Below, in pieces: positions 9,036-18,231 of a stretch of DNA of 64,000 nucleotides; position 1 is the first letter of the stretch, and each line of letters starts with the position of its first letter. The DNA lies in assembly GCA_965232575.1 (NCBI GenBank), contig CBDDPZ010000009.1, positions 1,054,001 through 1,118,000 of the forward strand, given 5' to 3'. Position numbers and translations under genes: made by a program. The notes beneath the pieces are model-generated. The model had not been told where the DNA came from and made no database searches. It saw nothing but the letters and a program-made list of their open reading frames with translations. Source of the stretch: Bin5 sp965232575 (lineage in GTDB: Bacteria; Chloroflexota; Anaerolineae; Caldilineales; Caldilineaceae).

Positions 9036-10301
9036 ATGATCCGAATCGGTATAGTCGGCTGCGGCCGCATTCTGAACGCCCATCTCCACGGCTACCGGCT
9101 CCTGCGCGAGGCCGGGTACGACGACTTTCGCATCACTGCGCTGTGCGCCCGCAACGAGGACGATGCGCTCATGTTCCGCAAGCGCGGCGAAGGGCCAACG
9201 CCGCGCGCGGCCGTGCTGGCGCCGGAAACGGGCGACCCCCTGGCCGCGCCGCACATCTATCTGGACGAATTCCAGCCGGACACCGACGTTGCCGTCTTCA
9301 CCGACTACCGGGAGATGATTGCGGCGGGTGCCGTTGATGCGGTTAACGACTTCACCACCTTGTCGATGCACCACCAGATCGGCGCGGCCGCTTTCGACGC
9401 GGGCCTGCATCTGCTCGTACAGAAGCCGCTGGCGATCTCCGTTGCCGCGGCCCGCCTGCTGGTCGAAAAAGCAAAGGCTGAGGGCCTGACGCTCGGCCTG
9501 TTTGAAAACGTGCGCCAGTCCGCAGGCACGCGTGCTGCCGCCTGGGCCATCGACAGCGGCTTGATCGGCGAACTGCAAATGGCTCTCTTTGGAGGCATCG
9601 GCGGGCTGTGGTCGCCGGACAAGATCGTGGCCGAGACGCCCTGGCGTCATCGCAAGCTCGAAGGCGCGGGCGGCGGCGCGATCGATATCGGCGTGCATGT
9701 CATGCACATGGTCCGCTACGTTTGCGGCGAGGTCGCCGCGGTCAACGGGACGGTGCGCACATTCGAGCCGCTGCGCTACCTTCACGGCGACCCTGCAACC
9801 AGCCCGGCCATTGAAGCCAATGTGGACGATACCTACCTGGCGACCGTCACCTGCGAGGGCGGCGCGCTGGCGCAACTGATGTGGTCCTGGGCCGGACACG
9901 GTGAGGAGACTCCGATTCCCGGCGCACCGGTCTATTACGGCAGCCAAGGCTGCATTAAAGGCGGCGAGATTATTTCCGACGACGGCAGCCGGCGCAGTCT
10001 TCTGGATACGTTCTGGGCTGAAGTGGAGCCGGAAGCGCTGGACAAGCAGTTTCCGCTGGTTGGGCCCGCCGACACTCGCCTGACCGATCCTTTTGCCATC
10101 CAACAATATGACTGGCTGCAGGCCATCAGCCGCGGCGGCCAGCCCGAGACCGACGGTGAAGAGGGCCTGCGGGATCTGGCCGCAGCTTTCGGCATGATCG
10201 AGTCCTCGGCACTGGGACGTACGGTCACGATGGCTGAACTTCTATCGGGCGAAGTTTGCGGCTACCAGAAGGAAATTGATGACCACTTCGGTCTCGGCTA
10301 G
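9036..10301 (+). CDS. Gfo/Idh/MocA-family oxidoreductase
   Basis: NAD(P)-dependent sugar or cyclitol dehydrogenase, 421 residues from the ATG at 9036. An in-frame ATG at 9012 is possible, but GGAG is well spaced for 9036 and the Rossmann motif IRIGIVGCGRI then begins at the N-terminus. The catalytic-lysine segment reads VQKPLAISVAAARLL, with Gln in place of the common Glu of EKP. GGGAIDIGVHVMHMVRY gives the Asp and His of the active site. It is longer than most members because of an insert after the second strand (residues about 45-75). It is the first of three such genes in tandem on this strand. Substrate unknown. Confidence 0.9.
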   Translation: MIRIGIVGCGRILNAHLHGYRLLREAGYDDFRITALCARNEDDALMFRKRGEGPTPRAAVLAPETGDPLAAPHIYLDEFQPDTDVAVFTDYREMIAAGAVDAVNDFTTLSMHHQIGAAAFDAGLHLLVQKPLAISVAAARLLVEKAKAEGLTLGLFENVRQSAGTRAAAWAIDSGLIGELQMALFGGIGGLWSPDKIVAETPWRHRKLEGAGGGAIDIGVHVMHMVRYVCGEVAAVNGTVRTFEPLRYLHGDPATSPAIEANVDDTYLATVTCEGGALAQLMWSWAGHGEETPIPGAPVYYGSQGCIKGGEIISDDGSRRSLLDTFWAEVEPEALDKQFPLVGPADTRLTDPFAIQQYDWLQAISRGGQPETDGEEGLRDLAAAFGMIESSALGRTVTMAELLSGEVCGYQKEIDDHFGLG

Positions 10302-10351
10302 TCTGCCAAGATCGGTGTTGCTCGGGCCAACAAGAAGAAGGGGTAATTCCA

Positions 10352-11365
10352 ATGAAACGTGTCGGGATCGTCGGAGCAGGAGGCATTTCCAGAACGCACG
10401 CCGACCGCTGGAGCCGGATGCCGGGTATTGAACTGGCCGGCTTCTACGACATTGTAGAGGATGCTGCCCAGCGCGCGGTCCAGCGTTCCGGCGGCAAGGT
10501 GTTCAGCAGCCTGAACGAGTTGTTCGACGCGGTCGACTACGTGGATGTATGTACGCCAGGCACGGCTCACGTCGAGCCGGTTGTGGCGGCACTGGAAGCC
10601 GGGCTGCCGACCGTTTGCGAAAAGCCCCTCGCCAATAGCGTTGCCGCCTGCGAGAGGATCGTTGACGCCTCCGAGCGCACGGGCACGCCCCTCTTTGTGG
10701 CAATGGTGGTGCGCTTCTTTCCCCAGTTTGCCAAAGCCAAAGAGGTGTTGGACAGCGGCGCCATCGGCTCGCCGGGCGTGATCCGCACCGTGCGCAGCGG
10801 CAGTTTCCCTGACTCCGGTTCAGGTTGGCGCAAGGGTCTGGCGATAACCAGCTACTATGCCGACTTCGCGCAGAGCGGCGGCGTTGTATTGGATCTCTGC
10901 ATCCACGACATCGACTACCAGCGCTGGTGTTTCGGCGAAATCGAGCGCGTCTTCGCGCGGGGAATGATGTTTGCCGGCAAGGAGCCGAAGGATCACGCGC
11001 TGCTTACAGTGCGCTTCGCCAATGGCGCGGTCGGCCATATTGAAGGCAGTTGGTCCTACCCTCGCGGCCGTTTCTCCACCCGCATTGAAATGGCAGGCAG
11101 CGGAGGCGTCATCGAGTGGGATTCGCGGGCGCGACCGCCCGTGGAAGTTGCCCTTGCACAGGAAGATGGGTCCCTCTCTTCATCCAGCAGTTCGCCCACC
11201 TCCCCACAGCACGATCCGTACTATGCAGAACTGGCCCACTTTGTCAGCTGCACAGAGGCGAAAGAGCCCTTCCTGGTGACACCATACGACGGCTTGATGG
11301 CGGTGAAAATCTCACGTGCCGCCATCGAGAGCCTCGAGACGGGGAAACCAGTCACGATCAGGTAG
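10352..11365 (+). CDS. Gfo/Idh/MocA-family oxidoreductase
   Basis: Dehydrogenase of 337 residues with the N-terminal NAD(P) motif RVGIVGAGGISRTHA, the catalytic block VCEKPLANSVAACE and the active-site helix GGVVLDLCIHDIDYQRW. AAGGGG precedes the ATG. A short Ser-rich stretch (LSSSSSSPTSPQ) near residue 275 is a low-complexity loop not usual in the family. It lies 50 bases after the previous oxidoreductase and probably shares its transcript. The family oxidises or reduces sugars, inositols, and sometimes removes aglycones through 3-keto intermediates, which would fit a glycan-breakdown setting. Confidence 0.91.
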   Translation: MKRVGIVGAGGISRTHADRWSRMPGIELAGFYDIVEDAAQRAVQRSGGKVFSSLNELFDAVDYVDVCTPGTAHVEPVVAALEAGLPTVCEKPLANSVAACERIVDASERTGTPLFVAMVVRFFPQFAKAKEVLDSGAIGSPGVIRTVRSGSFPDSGSGWRKGLAITSYYADFAQSGGVVLDLCIHDIDYQRWCFGEIERVFARGMMFAGKEPKDHALLTVRFANGAVGHIEGSWSYPRGRFSTRIEMAGSGGVIEWDSRARPPVEVALAQEDGSLSSSSSSPTSPQHDPYYAELAHFVSCTEAKEPFLVTPYDGLMAVKISRAAIESLETGKPVTIR

Positions 11366-11464
11366 GGTCCTGCAACGCGAAGTTACTTAATCGCAGCTTG
11401 TACTGGCAGCAGACTGAGTCAAGTCACGAATCAGATAGCTTAAGACCGTAAGGACATTGTAAAC

Positions 11465-12493
11465 ATGGACAATTCGAAGACACGGAACCCCGGCTCTTTG
11501 ACTGAAGTCCGTATCGGCATGTTCAGCTTTGCCCACATGCATGCGGCCAGTTACATCCACTTCCTTGCACAGATGGAGGGCGTGACACTAGCGGGTATCT
11601 ACGATGATGACTATGATCGGGGCGGCAGGATTGCAGCTCGGTACAATGTCCCATACTTCAGACGTGAAGAGAACCTTTTGGCCCAGGATTTGGACGGAGC
11701 GGTCATCTGTTCGGAAAATTCCCTCCATGCGCCCCTCGTACTTCAGTCCGCCGGCCATGTCCGCGGCATTCTGTGCGAGAAACCAATCGCCACCACCACC
11801 AGTGATGCCCAGGCTATGATCGACCGCTGCGTCGAGACAGACACAAAACTGCAGATTGCCTTCCCAATGCGCTTTTCCCCGCCGGTAATGGATCTCAAAC
11901 AGCAGTTGGACACTGGCATACTGGGCGAAATTTACAGTGTAAAGAGCACCAATCACGGCTCGATGCCAGGCCGCTGGTTCGTCGATCCGAAGCTGGCAGG
12001 CGGCGGCGCGGTGATGGATCACACCGTGCATGTGATCGACCTGATCCGCTGGATTTGGGACACAGAGGTCGAAGAGGTCTATGCCGAAGTTGGCCACGAT
12101 CTCTTGCATCCAGGTTTGGGCATTGACGACGTGGGATTGTTGAGTTTTCGGCTTACAAACGGCGTTTTTGGCACGTTGGACACCAGTTGGTCCCGGTCGC
12201 CCAGTTATCCCACCTGGGGAGACGTGAAATTGGACGTCCTCGGCGAACAGGGCCTAATCTCCATCGACGCCTTCGAACAGAATCTTCAGGTCAGTTCGGA
12301 CGAGGAGGGCAAGACCTCCTGGGTCAATTGGGGCAGCAGCGGCGACGAAGGGTTGGTGGCAGATTTCGTGGAAATGATTCGTGAGAACCGTGAACCAACC
12401 ATCAGCGGCGTAGACGGTCAACGGGCGCTGGAAGTTGCGCTGGCTGCCTACGAGTCGGCTCGGTTGGCGGAGCCCGTTGCGTTGCCGCTGTAA
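11465..12493 (+). CDS. Gfo/Idh/MocA-family oxidoreductase
   Basis: Third dehydrogenase of the tandem set, 342 residues. The nucleotide-binding region is VRIGMFSFAHMHAASY, in which the usual GxGxxG is reduced to FSFAHMH; this occurs in one branch of the family and may change cofactor binding. The catalytic block is LCEKPIATTTSDAQ and the active-site helix GGGAVMDHTVHVIDLIRW. An AAGGA lies 12 bases before the ATG. The gap to the previous gene is about 100 bases, with no terminator seen. The function is inferred only to the level of NAD(P)-dependent sugar-type dehydrogenase. Confidence 0.9.
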   Translation: MDNSKTRNPGSLTEVRIGMFSFAHMHAASYIHFLAQMEGVTLAGIYDDDYDRGGRIAARYNVPYFRREENLLAQDLDGAVICSENSLHAPLVLQSAGHVRGILCEKPIATTTSDAQAMIDRCVETDTKLQIAFPMRFSPPVMDLKQQLDTGILGEIYSVKSTNHGSMPGRWFVDPKLAGGGAVMDHTVHVIDLIRWIWDTEVEEVYAEVGHDLLHPGLGIDDVGLLSFRLTNGVFGTLDTSWSRSPSYPTWGDVKLDVLGEQGLISIDAFEQNLQVSSDEEGKTSWVNWGSSGDEGLVADFVEMIRENREPTISGVDGQRALEVALAAYESARLAEPVALPL

Positions 12494-12676
12494 GTACAGA
12501 GAACGAATCGCGACCAGACGTCTTTGAATGGAGGACGATTCTTGCTGCTACCGCTGTGCCGGGAGCCTGATTCCGAACAGTCCAGTGGGGTTCCTATCCT
12601 CACTCCGGCGGCACGACTTCATGCCGCATCCTCATCGCCCGCGATGTAGTCCCCTCCCACGCTTTGAGTAAGGCCA

Positions 12677-13243
12677 ATGATGAATCAAAACGCAGCAGGA
12701 CGGGCACGCGCCATTCTGCGAGACAGACCCCTTTTCTTCGACACCGAAACAACGGGGATCAGCAGCACAGCTGAAATAGTGGAAGTGGGCATAGTTGACG
12801 CCGAGGGTATTACAGTTCTTGAATCTCTGGTCCGCCCGCGTCGACGCATACCTGCCGATGCCACCGCCTTCCATGGCATTTCGAACGATATGGTCAGGGA
12901 TGCACCTACCTGGGCTGAACTCTGGCCGGAGGTAAAGATGTTGTTCACGGGTCGGCGCGTCGGCATCTTCAATGCCGAATTCGACTTGCGTATGATGCGG
13001 CAGTCGCATCAACAGCATGGCATTTTGTGGGAGGATTTGGGCGGAAGCGCCTTTTGTGTGATGAGGATGTACGCCCGCTATTACGGCGAGCGTCTGGGGA
13101 TTGAGAACGTCAAATGGCAGAGTCTTCAAAATGCGGGCCAGCAGTGCGGGATTGCTCTAACGAACAGTCATCGGGCGGCAGATGATGCCCGACTTGCCTG
13201 TGCAGTCTTTCGGCACATGGCAGGGCTTGCGAATCCTATCTGA
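12677..13243 (+). CDS. DEDDh 3'-5' exonuclease (DnaQ/Pol III epsilon-like)
   Basis: Exonuclease-domain protein of 188 residues. Exo I is FFDTETTG (Asp, Glu), Exo II is GIFNAEFDLRMM (Asp) and Exo III is SHRAADDARL (His, Asp), so all four catalytic acids and the His are present. The domain fills the protein and no clamp-binding or polymerase part follows, so it is a stand-alone exonuclease for DNA or RNA ends rather than a clear DNA polymerase III epsilon subunit. It overlaps nothing and ends 3 bases before the open frame of the Nudix gene, so both are likely co-transcribed. Role in repair or RNA turnover is inference. Confidence 0.9.
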   Translation: MMNQNAAGRARAILRDRPLFFDTETTGISSTAEIVEVGIVDAEGITVLESLVRPRRRIPADATAFHGISNDMVRDAPTWAELWPEVKMLFTGRRVGIFNAEFDLRMMRQSHQQHGILWEDLGGSAFCVMRMYARYYGERLGIENVKWQSLQNAGQQCGIALTNSHRAADDARLACAVFRHMAGLANPI

Positions 13244-13246
13244 GTC

Positions 13247-13834
13247 GTGCAGCCGCGGCCGAACACAGTTTCTATAAAAATCAAGATGAATAAAGCACTG
13301 AGAGCATTCCTTGAGGGGAGAACGCCGCTGGTCAAGGAAGATATAAGCTGGTATGGAGGCGGGCTTGCGTTGGTTCAAACTCGCTTCACTTATCAGCTGG
13401 AGGAGACTGCGGCGCCGCCGCCGGAATTGGTAACTTCGGTAAGAGCAATCCTGACACGCGGCCAGGATGCACTGGTTGTGCAAGACCCGGAAGGGCAACA
13501 CATCCTCCCCGGAGGACGGTTGGATGAAGATGAAGGACTGCTTGACGCCTTGAGACGGGAGCTCCTGGAGGAAACCGGCTGGAGCGTGCGGGGGGAACCA
13601 GCCCTTTTCGGCCTGTTCCACTATCATATCCACTCGCCAAAGCCGGCAGACTACCGCTACCTCTACCCGGACTTTCTGCAACTACTGTACAAAGCGCATG
13701 CGGACAAACACATTCCCGAGGCTATGGAAGTCGACGGCTACGAGTTGGGCGCGGCGTTTCTGCCGTTGGAGACAGTTCGGCGGCTGCCACTTTCGCGTGG
13801 GGAGATTGCGCTGCTGCAAGATCGGCGTGGTTAG
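13247..13834 (+). CDS. Nudix hydrolase
   Basis: Nudix-fold pyrophosphohydrolase of about 195 residues. The complete Nudix box is present in GGRLDEDEGLLDALRRELL followed by EETGW (pattern GX5EX7REUXEEXGU). The domain cleaves nucleoside diphosphates linked to another group; the substrate cannot be told from the box. The frame opens with a GTG at 13247; an ATG at 13286 (MNKALRAFLEG) gives a shorter protein and is equally possible, since neither has a strong ribosome binding site. It lies directly after the exonuclease gene. Confidence 0.9.
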   Translation: MQPRPNTVSIKIKMNKALRAFLEGRTPLVKEDISWYGGGLALVQTRFTYQLEETAAPPPELVTSVRAILTRGQDALVVQDPEGQHILPGGRLDEDEGLLDALRRELLEETGWSVRGEPALFGLFHYHIHSPKPADYRYLYPDFLQLLYKAHADKHIPEAMEVDGYELGAAFLPLETVRRLPLSRGEIALLQDRRG

Positions 13835-14232
13835 GAGTCGTTGACATTTTGGGAAGGCCGGAGGGTTGTCTGAACTGTGATTTTATGGGATTTAGGAGAT
13901 TAACTGTGATTTGTGCTGCGGCGACCCACGAAGGGCCGCAGAGAACCCCTTTTTGTCCGCGGAGGACGCGGAGAGGCGCGGAGAACACCGAAGGTATAGC
14001 GGATTTTCTTTGCGCAGCTGTGCGGTTCTGCGAGGATCAGTCGCACTTTGCTCCCGCAAATCACCTTTTTTCCAAGAGCGGGACAGAAATCGGAACTGGA
14101 GGGATTGATCAACTCATTTCCCTCTTTTTTTGTGCTGACCCCTTACTTCCCTAAGCGGGCACCGCCCCGCGGTGGGAGATATCGCAGGGCCTGGTCCTCT
14201 TCGAAATCGGCGGACAGCGAGAGACGGCATCC
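13835..14232. repeat. Intergenic repeat-like DNA between convergent genes
   Basis: This 398-base convergent gap holds no plausible gene. It contains a run of short GC-rich near-repeats built on CGCGGAG/GGACGCGG (about 13956-13985). This run, together with the preceding TCTGAACTGTGATTTTATGG-like stretch, resembles degenerate intergenic repeats I recall as widespread in Chloroflexota and other large genomes. There is no inverted-repeat terminator with a U-run. The resemblance is from memory and needs a database search. Confidence 0.4.
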
Positions 14233-15045
14233 CTATCGCCGCGACACGCGTCCCTTGAGCGCCGTGAGTGCCAACGTCAAACTGAGTACGACAACGACGG
14301 CAGCGGACAGGAGACCCTTCGCTATTTCGTCCAACTCCCAACCGACGCTTATTACGGTGCGCATCGAGCCGAGTAGATATGTGACCGGGTTGTAAGACGC
14401 CACGGTTGCCATCCAGCCGGTCATAGCCTCGAGTGGAATGAACATCGGTGTGAGAAACATCATTGGGAGAAAGATCATAAAGCTGGAATTGACGGCTGCG
14501 GCGTTGCCAGTCTTCAGGGCGATGGCATACGAGAAGCCCGCGTAGCCAAGGCCCCAGAATGCAGCCAGAGCTACAAAGACAATTACGCCCAACAGGCCCG
14601 TCTCAAATCGGACTCCCACGGCGCCCCCCACAACCAGCACAGGGATCGACAGTGCGATCACTAACGCCATGTCAGCCACCATCAGCCCGACGAGGAGTGC
14701 AAGGCGGCGAACCGGCGTCATCATCAGGCGGTCAAAGTACCCGCTCCGGATGTCCTCAACCAGTGTGACCGCCCTCGAGAGCGGTCCAGTGACGGCGAAG
14801 ACGATGGCAACGGGAAGCTGGAATGCCCTGTAGTCGATGTGGCCTCCGGCCTCCACAAGGTTTTCGAGTGCCCCGGTATTCACTGTAAAAAAGAAGAGAG
14901 GAATGATGAACCCCGGAATTACGGCCTCTGGGTCGCGTAAGACCGAACGGATGGCCCGGCGAGAAATCGCGAAAACATCATTGACAAAGCCTCTTCTACG
15001 TGATTGTACTTCGGTTCTTGCCTGGGTTAGCACTCTCGCTGTCAT
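14233..15045 (-). CDS. ABC-2 type transporter permease (DrrB-like)
   Basis: Membrane subunit of 270 residues with six hydrophobic segments, starting after a basic cytoplasmic N-terminus (AISRRAIRSVLRDPEAV). The pattern of one large N-terminal loop and five clustered helices, with RAVTLVEDIRSGYFDRLMMT in the first loop, is typical of DrrB/ABC-2 exporters. It overlaps the ATPase gene by 4 bases (ATGA), so the two are translationally coupled. Export of a drug, lipid or polyketide-like compound is expected, but the substrate is unknown. It is the last gene of the minus-strand unit that begins with a LuxR-type regulator. Confidence 0.93.
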   Translation of the reverse strand: MTARVLTQARTEVQSRRRGFVNDVFAISRRAIRSVLRDPEAVIPGFIIPLFFFTVNTGALENLVEAGGHIDYRAFQLPVAIVFAVTGPLSRAVTLVEDIRSGYFDRLMMTPVRRLALLVGLMVADMALVIALSIPVLVVGGAVGVRFETGLLGVIVFVALAAFWGLGYAGFSYAIALKTGNAAAVNSSFMIFLPMMFLTPMFIPLEAMTGWMATVASYNPVTYLLGSMRTVISVGWELDEIAKGLLSAAVVVVLSLTLALTALKGRVSRR

Positions 15046-16013
15046 GCGACCTCTCCTCTGACATCGCTTGCGTCGACTTCAAGGCGAACGCCTGTGTAGT
15101 GAAGGAAAACGTCATCCAGCGTAGCACTGCGCAGGACGATGTCCTCTACGACTGCACCGAACTGGTCCAGAGCAATCGCTACCGGTCCAATCACTTTGGA
15201 TCCTTCGTTGACGCTCAAGGTGATCTCATCTCCGTACACTTCAACGCTCTCGACGCCTTGTATCTGTGCACACGCTTCCGCCGCGCCGCCCGTTTTGCCG
15301 TCGGTGCTGACGATAATCAAGTCTGAGCCGACCGCGCGCTTTAGATCGTTGGGAGCGCCTTCGGCGACGATCCTGCCCTGGTCGATTATGCTGATACGCT
15401 GGGCGAGAATGTCGGCTTCCTCCAGGTACTGAGTGGTCAGAAAAATCGTTACCCCTCTCTCGCGGTTGACACTTTGAACCTCATCCCAGATTTTAGCGCG
15501 GCTTAGGGGATCCAGCCCTGTCGTGGGCTCGTCAAGGAAGAGGATTTGCGGGTCATGGATGAGTGCCGCTGCCAGGTCAAGCCTTCTCTTCATGCCACCA
15601 GAGTAGGTGTCGATGAGCCTGTCCAGAGCTTCCCCGATGTCGACCAAGCCAGCCAGATACTCGATCCGCTGTTTGATATCAGAACCCCTGAGCCCGTACA
15701 GACGCGCCTGGAGTTCAAGGAACTCACGACCCGTTTGCTTGCTGTCGAGGGCTGCTTCCTGGAGCGCAGCGCCTATTCTCAGTCTGACGCCATTTGGCTC
15801 GGAGACGACGTCATGCCCGGCAACCCGGGCGGAGCCGCTGGTAGGCAGCAGCAGTGTTGTCAGCATCCGGATGACGGTCGTTTTTCCGGCTCCGTTCGGA
15901 CCCAGAAAGCCATAGATTTCGCCGCTGGGAACAGCGAGGTCGACGCCATCTACTGCCCTGACTGTGCCGAAGCTGCGAGAGAGAGCGTTAGTTTCCACTG
16001 CGTATTCGCTCAT
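15042..16013 (-). CDS. ABC transporter ATP-binding protein (DrrA-like)
   Basis: ATPase of 323 residues from the ATG at 16013; the frame is open to 16043, but AGGAAG is well placed only for 16013. Walker A is GPNGAGKTT (from residue 38), the signature YSGGMKRRL, and Walker B ILFLDEPTTGLD, followed by the H-loop region as FLTTQYLEEAD, where the family His is Gln. The C-terminal extension of about 90 residues is the DrrA-type domain that contacts the permease. It powers the ABC-2 permease encoded next. The gene lies 10 bases after the HtrA-like protease gene, so protease and exporter share a transcript. Confidence 0.93.
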   Translation of the reverse strand: MSEYAVETNALSRSFGTVRAVDGVDLAVPSGEIYGFLGPNGAGKTTVIRMLTTLLLPTSGSARVAGHDVVSEPNGVRLRIGAALQEAALDSKQTGREFLELQARLYGLRGSDIKQRIEYLAGLVDIGEALDRLIDTYSGGMKRRLDLAAALIHDPQILFLDEPTTGLDPLSRAKIWDEVQSVNRERGVTIFLTTQYLEEADILAQRISIIDQGRIVAEGAPNDLKRAVGSDLIIVSTDGKTGGAAEACAQIQGVESVEVYGDEITLSVNEGSKVIGPVAIALDQFGAVVEDIVLRSATLDDVFLHYTGVRLEVDASDVRGEVA

Positions 16014-16023
16014 CTTTGTCTTC

Positions 16024-16947
16024 CTATTGGTCGCGTGGGGCATTCACTGCCCGCTGTTCACTGATTCCGATTTCGACCGAGATATCTCTGGCCGCGCCGC
16101 CGCGAATGATCTGCATCGGCGTCTCTTTGCCGGCGCGGTTGCCACGCAGCGCTACAGCCAGGTCTTGGGGACTGCCGATGGTCTCGCTGTCAAGGGCGGT
16201 GAGGATATCACCAACGACCAGGCCGCCTCTTTCTGCCGGACTGTCAGGCTCCACCAAGTTGAGCAGTACACCTGTCTCCTGGTCCAACTCTGTTGCCAGT
16301 TTTGCAGGCAGGCGCACGGTTTGAACGCCGACGCCGAGATAGCCTCTGCGTACCGAGCCATGCTTCAGAAGGGAGTCCACAGTCGGTGCGACAGTGGCCT
16401 GGGTCAGAGCAATGCCTCCGTCCCTGGTCAAAGCAGACGTCGCCATACCGATGACTTGACCATTACCGCCAACGATTGGACCGCCGGAAAAGCCTGGGTA
16501 CATGACTAAATCGGGGCGCACGAAATGACTGACCTTACCGCCTCCGTGAACGCGCCATTCTTCGCCGACTGCACTGAGAACGCCAAGAGAGGCCTGGACC
16601 CTCTGACCCGGCCGGCCAAGGGCCAGAACCAGTTCGCCTACACTCAACTCCTCCTCAGGTGACCATTGGATGGCTGTCAGTTCATCGCTTTCGACCCGTA
16701 ACGCCGCCAGATCAATGCCGGAATCCCGTCCGATTAGAGTCGCCTCCACCCCTGTCCCATCAGGCAGACCGACGCGTATGTTGTCCCTTCTGACCACATG
16801 GTTGGCAGTAACGATTACGCCATCCGCCGACCAGATGATGCCGCTGGCAGGATGACGCCGCCGCGCGTCCACTTGGACAACTCCCAGCCCGGCTGACTTG
16901 ACGACAGCTGCCATCCCGTCGCTGATTGCTCTGAAGTCTGTTGACAT
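16024..16947 (-). CDS. HtrA/DegP-like S1C serine protease with PDZ domain, no signal peptide
   Basis: Trypsin-like protease of 307 residues from the ATG at 16947, which has AAAGGA upstream; the open frame runs further but without coding character. The triad is H50 (VTANHVV), D79 (DSGIDLAAL) and S154 (PGFSGGP). A PDZ domain occupies about residues 200-300 (RGYLGVGVQ ... LLNLVEPDSPAERGGLVVGD). Known HtrA proteases usually have a signal peptide or N-terminal anchor; none is visible here, so the protein is probably cytoplasmic. It lies between a LuxR-type regulator gene and an ABC exporter, which suggests a linked role in stress sensing, regulator turnover or processing of the exported molecule. 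Confidence 0.9.
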   Translation of the reverse strand: MSTDFRAISDGMAAVVKSAGLGVVQVDARRRHPASGIIWSADGVIVTANHVVRRDNIRVGLPDGTGVEATLIGRDSGIDLAALRVESDELTAIQWSPEEELSVGELVLALGRPGQRVQASLGVLSAVGEEWRVHGGGKVSHFVRPDLVMYPGFSGGPIVGGNGQVIGMATSALTRDGGIALTQATVAPTVDSLLKHGSVRRGYLGVGVQTVRLPAKLATELDQETGVLLNLVEPDSPAERGGLVVGDILTALDSETIGSPQDLAVALRGNRAGKETPMQIIRGGAARDISVEIGISEQRAVNAPRDQ

Positions 16948-17147
16948 CTCATCGTTCCTTTGCATGCAGCGTGCTTCAAGATACGGTGCGCGCCTCCGTT
17001 CGAGGGCGCTGTGAACCCAATCGTAGCGCATTGAGATTGTCGACACACCCGCAGATCGGATAGAGAGATCCTGTCAGATCGGGTAGGAGCGTCATCATTG
17101 GCGCGTTGGCGCGGCTTCGCCTGGGTTACGTCTTGCCAGATCAGCCT

Positions 17148-17798
17148 TTAGAGAGTGAGAAGCCCCAGGCGAGTTGCCTGTACTACAGCTTCTGTGCGGC
17201 TGCTGACACCGAGTTTTGCGAGGAGCGCTTGTACGTGGAACTTGGCAGTGTTGGCACTGATGCCAAGTTGTGAACCGATTGCACGGTTCGTGAGTCCTTC
17301 GGCCAGAAGGAACAGGACCTCTTGCTCCCTGCGGGTAAGCGGTTCAGTCAAGGGCAGCGTAGACGGAGGGGATTGCACCCGGAGCGGGTTGATCAAATCC
17401 GGATCTGTCACCATCAGACCTTCAGCTGCTGCGTCGAGGGCGGCGCGCAGCTGTCGCGCATTGACTCTACGCGGCAAGATCCCTGCGACGCCTATCTGAC
17501 GGACTTTGCCTGAGGCTTCGCTGTCCGGCACGATTGCGACTACCGGCAGCCCGTCCTCTATCAACTCAGCTATAGTCTCCCAAACTTCCCGAGGGACAGC
17601 AGTCGCAGAGTCCCAGCCAAGGTCCCAAAGCAGGACACTAGCGATGGCAGTCTTCTCCCGAGTAAAGTCGGCCACTGATTCGACCGGCACAACGGTTTGG
17701 GTCGGTTCTTGCTCCAGAATCGCTGCAAGCCCGTGCAAGTTTAGTGAATCAACAGCGAAGATCAGTACGGTTAGTCGGTCCTCATTGTACTCGCCCAT
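17148..17798 (-). CDS. LuxR-family regulator with degenerate receiver domain
   Basis: Two-domain regulator of 216 residues. The N-terminal part has the receiver fold: D59 in LLWDLGW fits the phospho-acceptor strand, but only one acid (D17) occurs where two are expected, and the conserved Lys is Arg (R110 in ILPRRV). This suggests phosphorylation-independent control. The C-terminal LuxR/NarL helix-turn-helix spans about residues 152-213 (TRREQEVLFLLAEGLTNRAI...SANTAKFHVQALLAKLG). It is the first gene of the minus-strand unit with the protease and ABC exporter, separated from the protease by 200 bases, so it may be an autoregulated local controller. No partner histidine kinase is in the window. 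Confidence 0.88.
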   Translation of the reverse strand: MGEYNEDRLTVLIFAVDSLNLHGLAAILEQEPTQTVVPVESVADFTREKTAIASVLLWDLGWDSATAVPREVWETIAELIEDGLPVVAIVPDSEASGKVRQIGVAGILPRRVNARQLRAALDAAAEGLMVTDPDLINPLRVQSPPSTLPLTEPLTRREQEVLFLLAEGLTNRAIGSQLGISANTAKFHVQALLAKLGVSSRTEAVVQATRLGLLTL

Positions 17799-18231
17799 GA
17801 ACTAAGTCTAACTTTATCTCGCAAGGCATTTCGGTGAGATCCATATCATTGTCTTTCGGGTTTTCCCAGGCGGAAGCGCCACTTAGCGCTTCAACGCCAA
17901 TCGCGGCGGCGACAACGACCGGAAAGAGTTTCCGGGGATGGGAACGGAAGAAGGGGGAAACAGCGGCAGAATGTCCCGCGTTGCTGGAGACCCCAGGGAC
18001 AAACGCGCTATCCGTCATGCAATCGGGGGGCCTGTGTTGACGGAGGAGAGTCTGATTCGGCAGGCTGAGTCAAACCTTGAGGTGTTTGCAGCCAACGCTT
18101 GTTTCAGGTCTCGATTTTGCAGCGCTGGGTTCGTCGCTTGCGACAGGAGTAACTGAGGAGAAGCGACGGCTTCGTGAATGGCGGCAGCTGCAAGACTTTC
18201 GTCTCGGGCCGGTGACACGGGGCGTGGAAGC
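17799..18231. other. 433-base gap upstream of the LuxR-type regulator
   Basis: The gap lies between the start of the regulator gene and the end of hisC, both on the minus strand. Short open frames on either strand lack coding signs. No consensus promoter or rho-independent terminator is evident by eye. The regulator has no Shine-Dalgarno sequence before its ATG, so leaderless translation is possible. Confidence 0.4.

Noticed and set aside
8919..10106. Long minus-strand open frame of 395 codons
   Set aside because: It lies opposite the well-supported oxidoreductase gene at 9036-10301, has no domain signs and is a GC-rich shadow frame.
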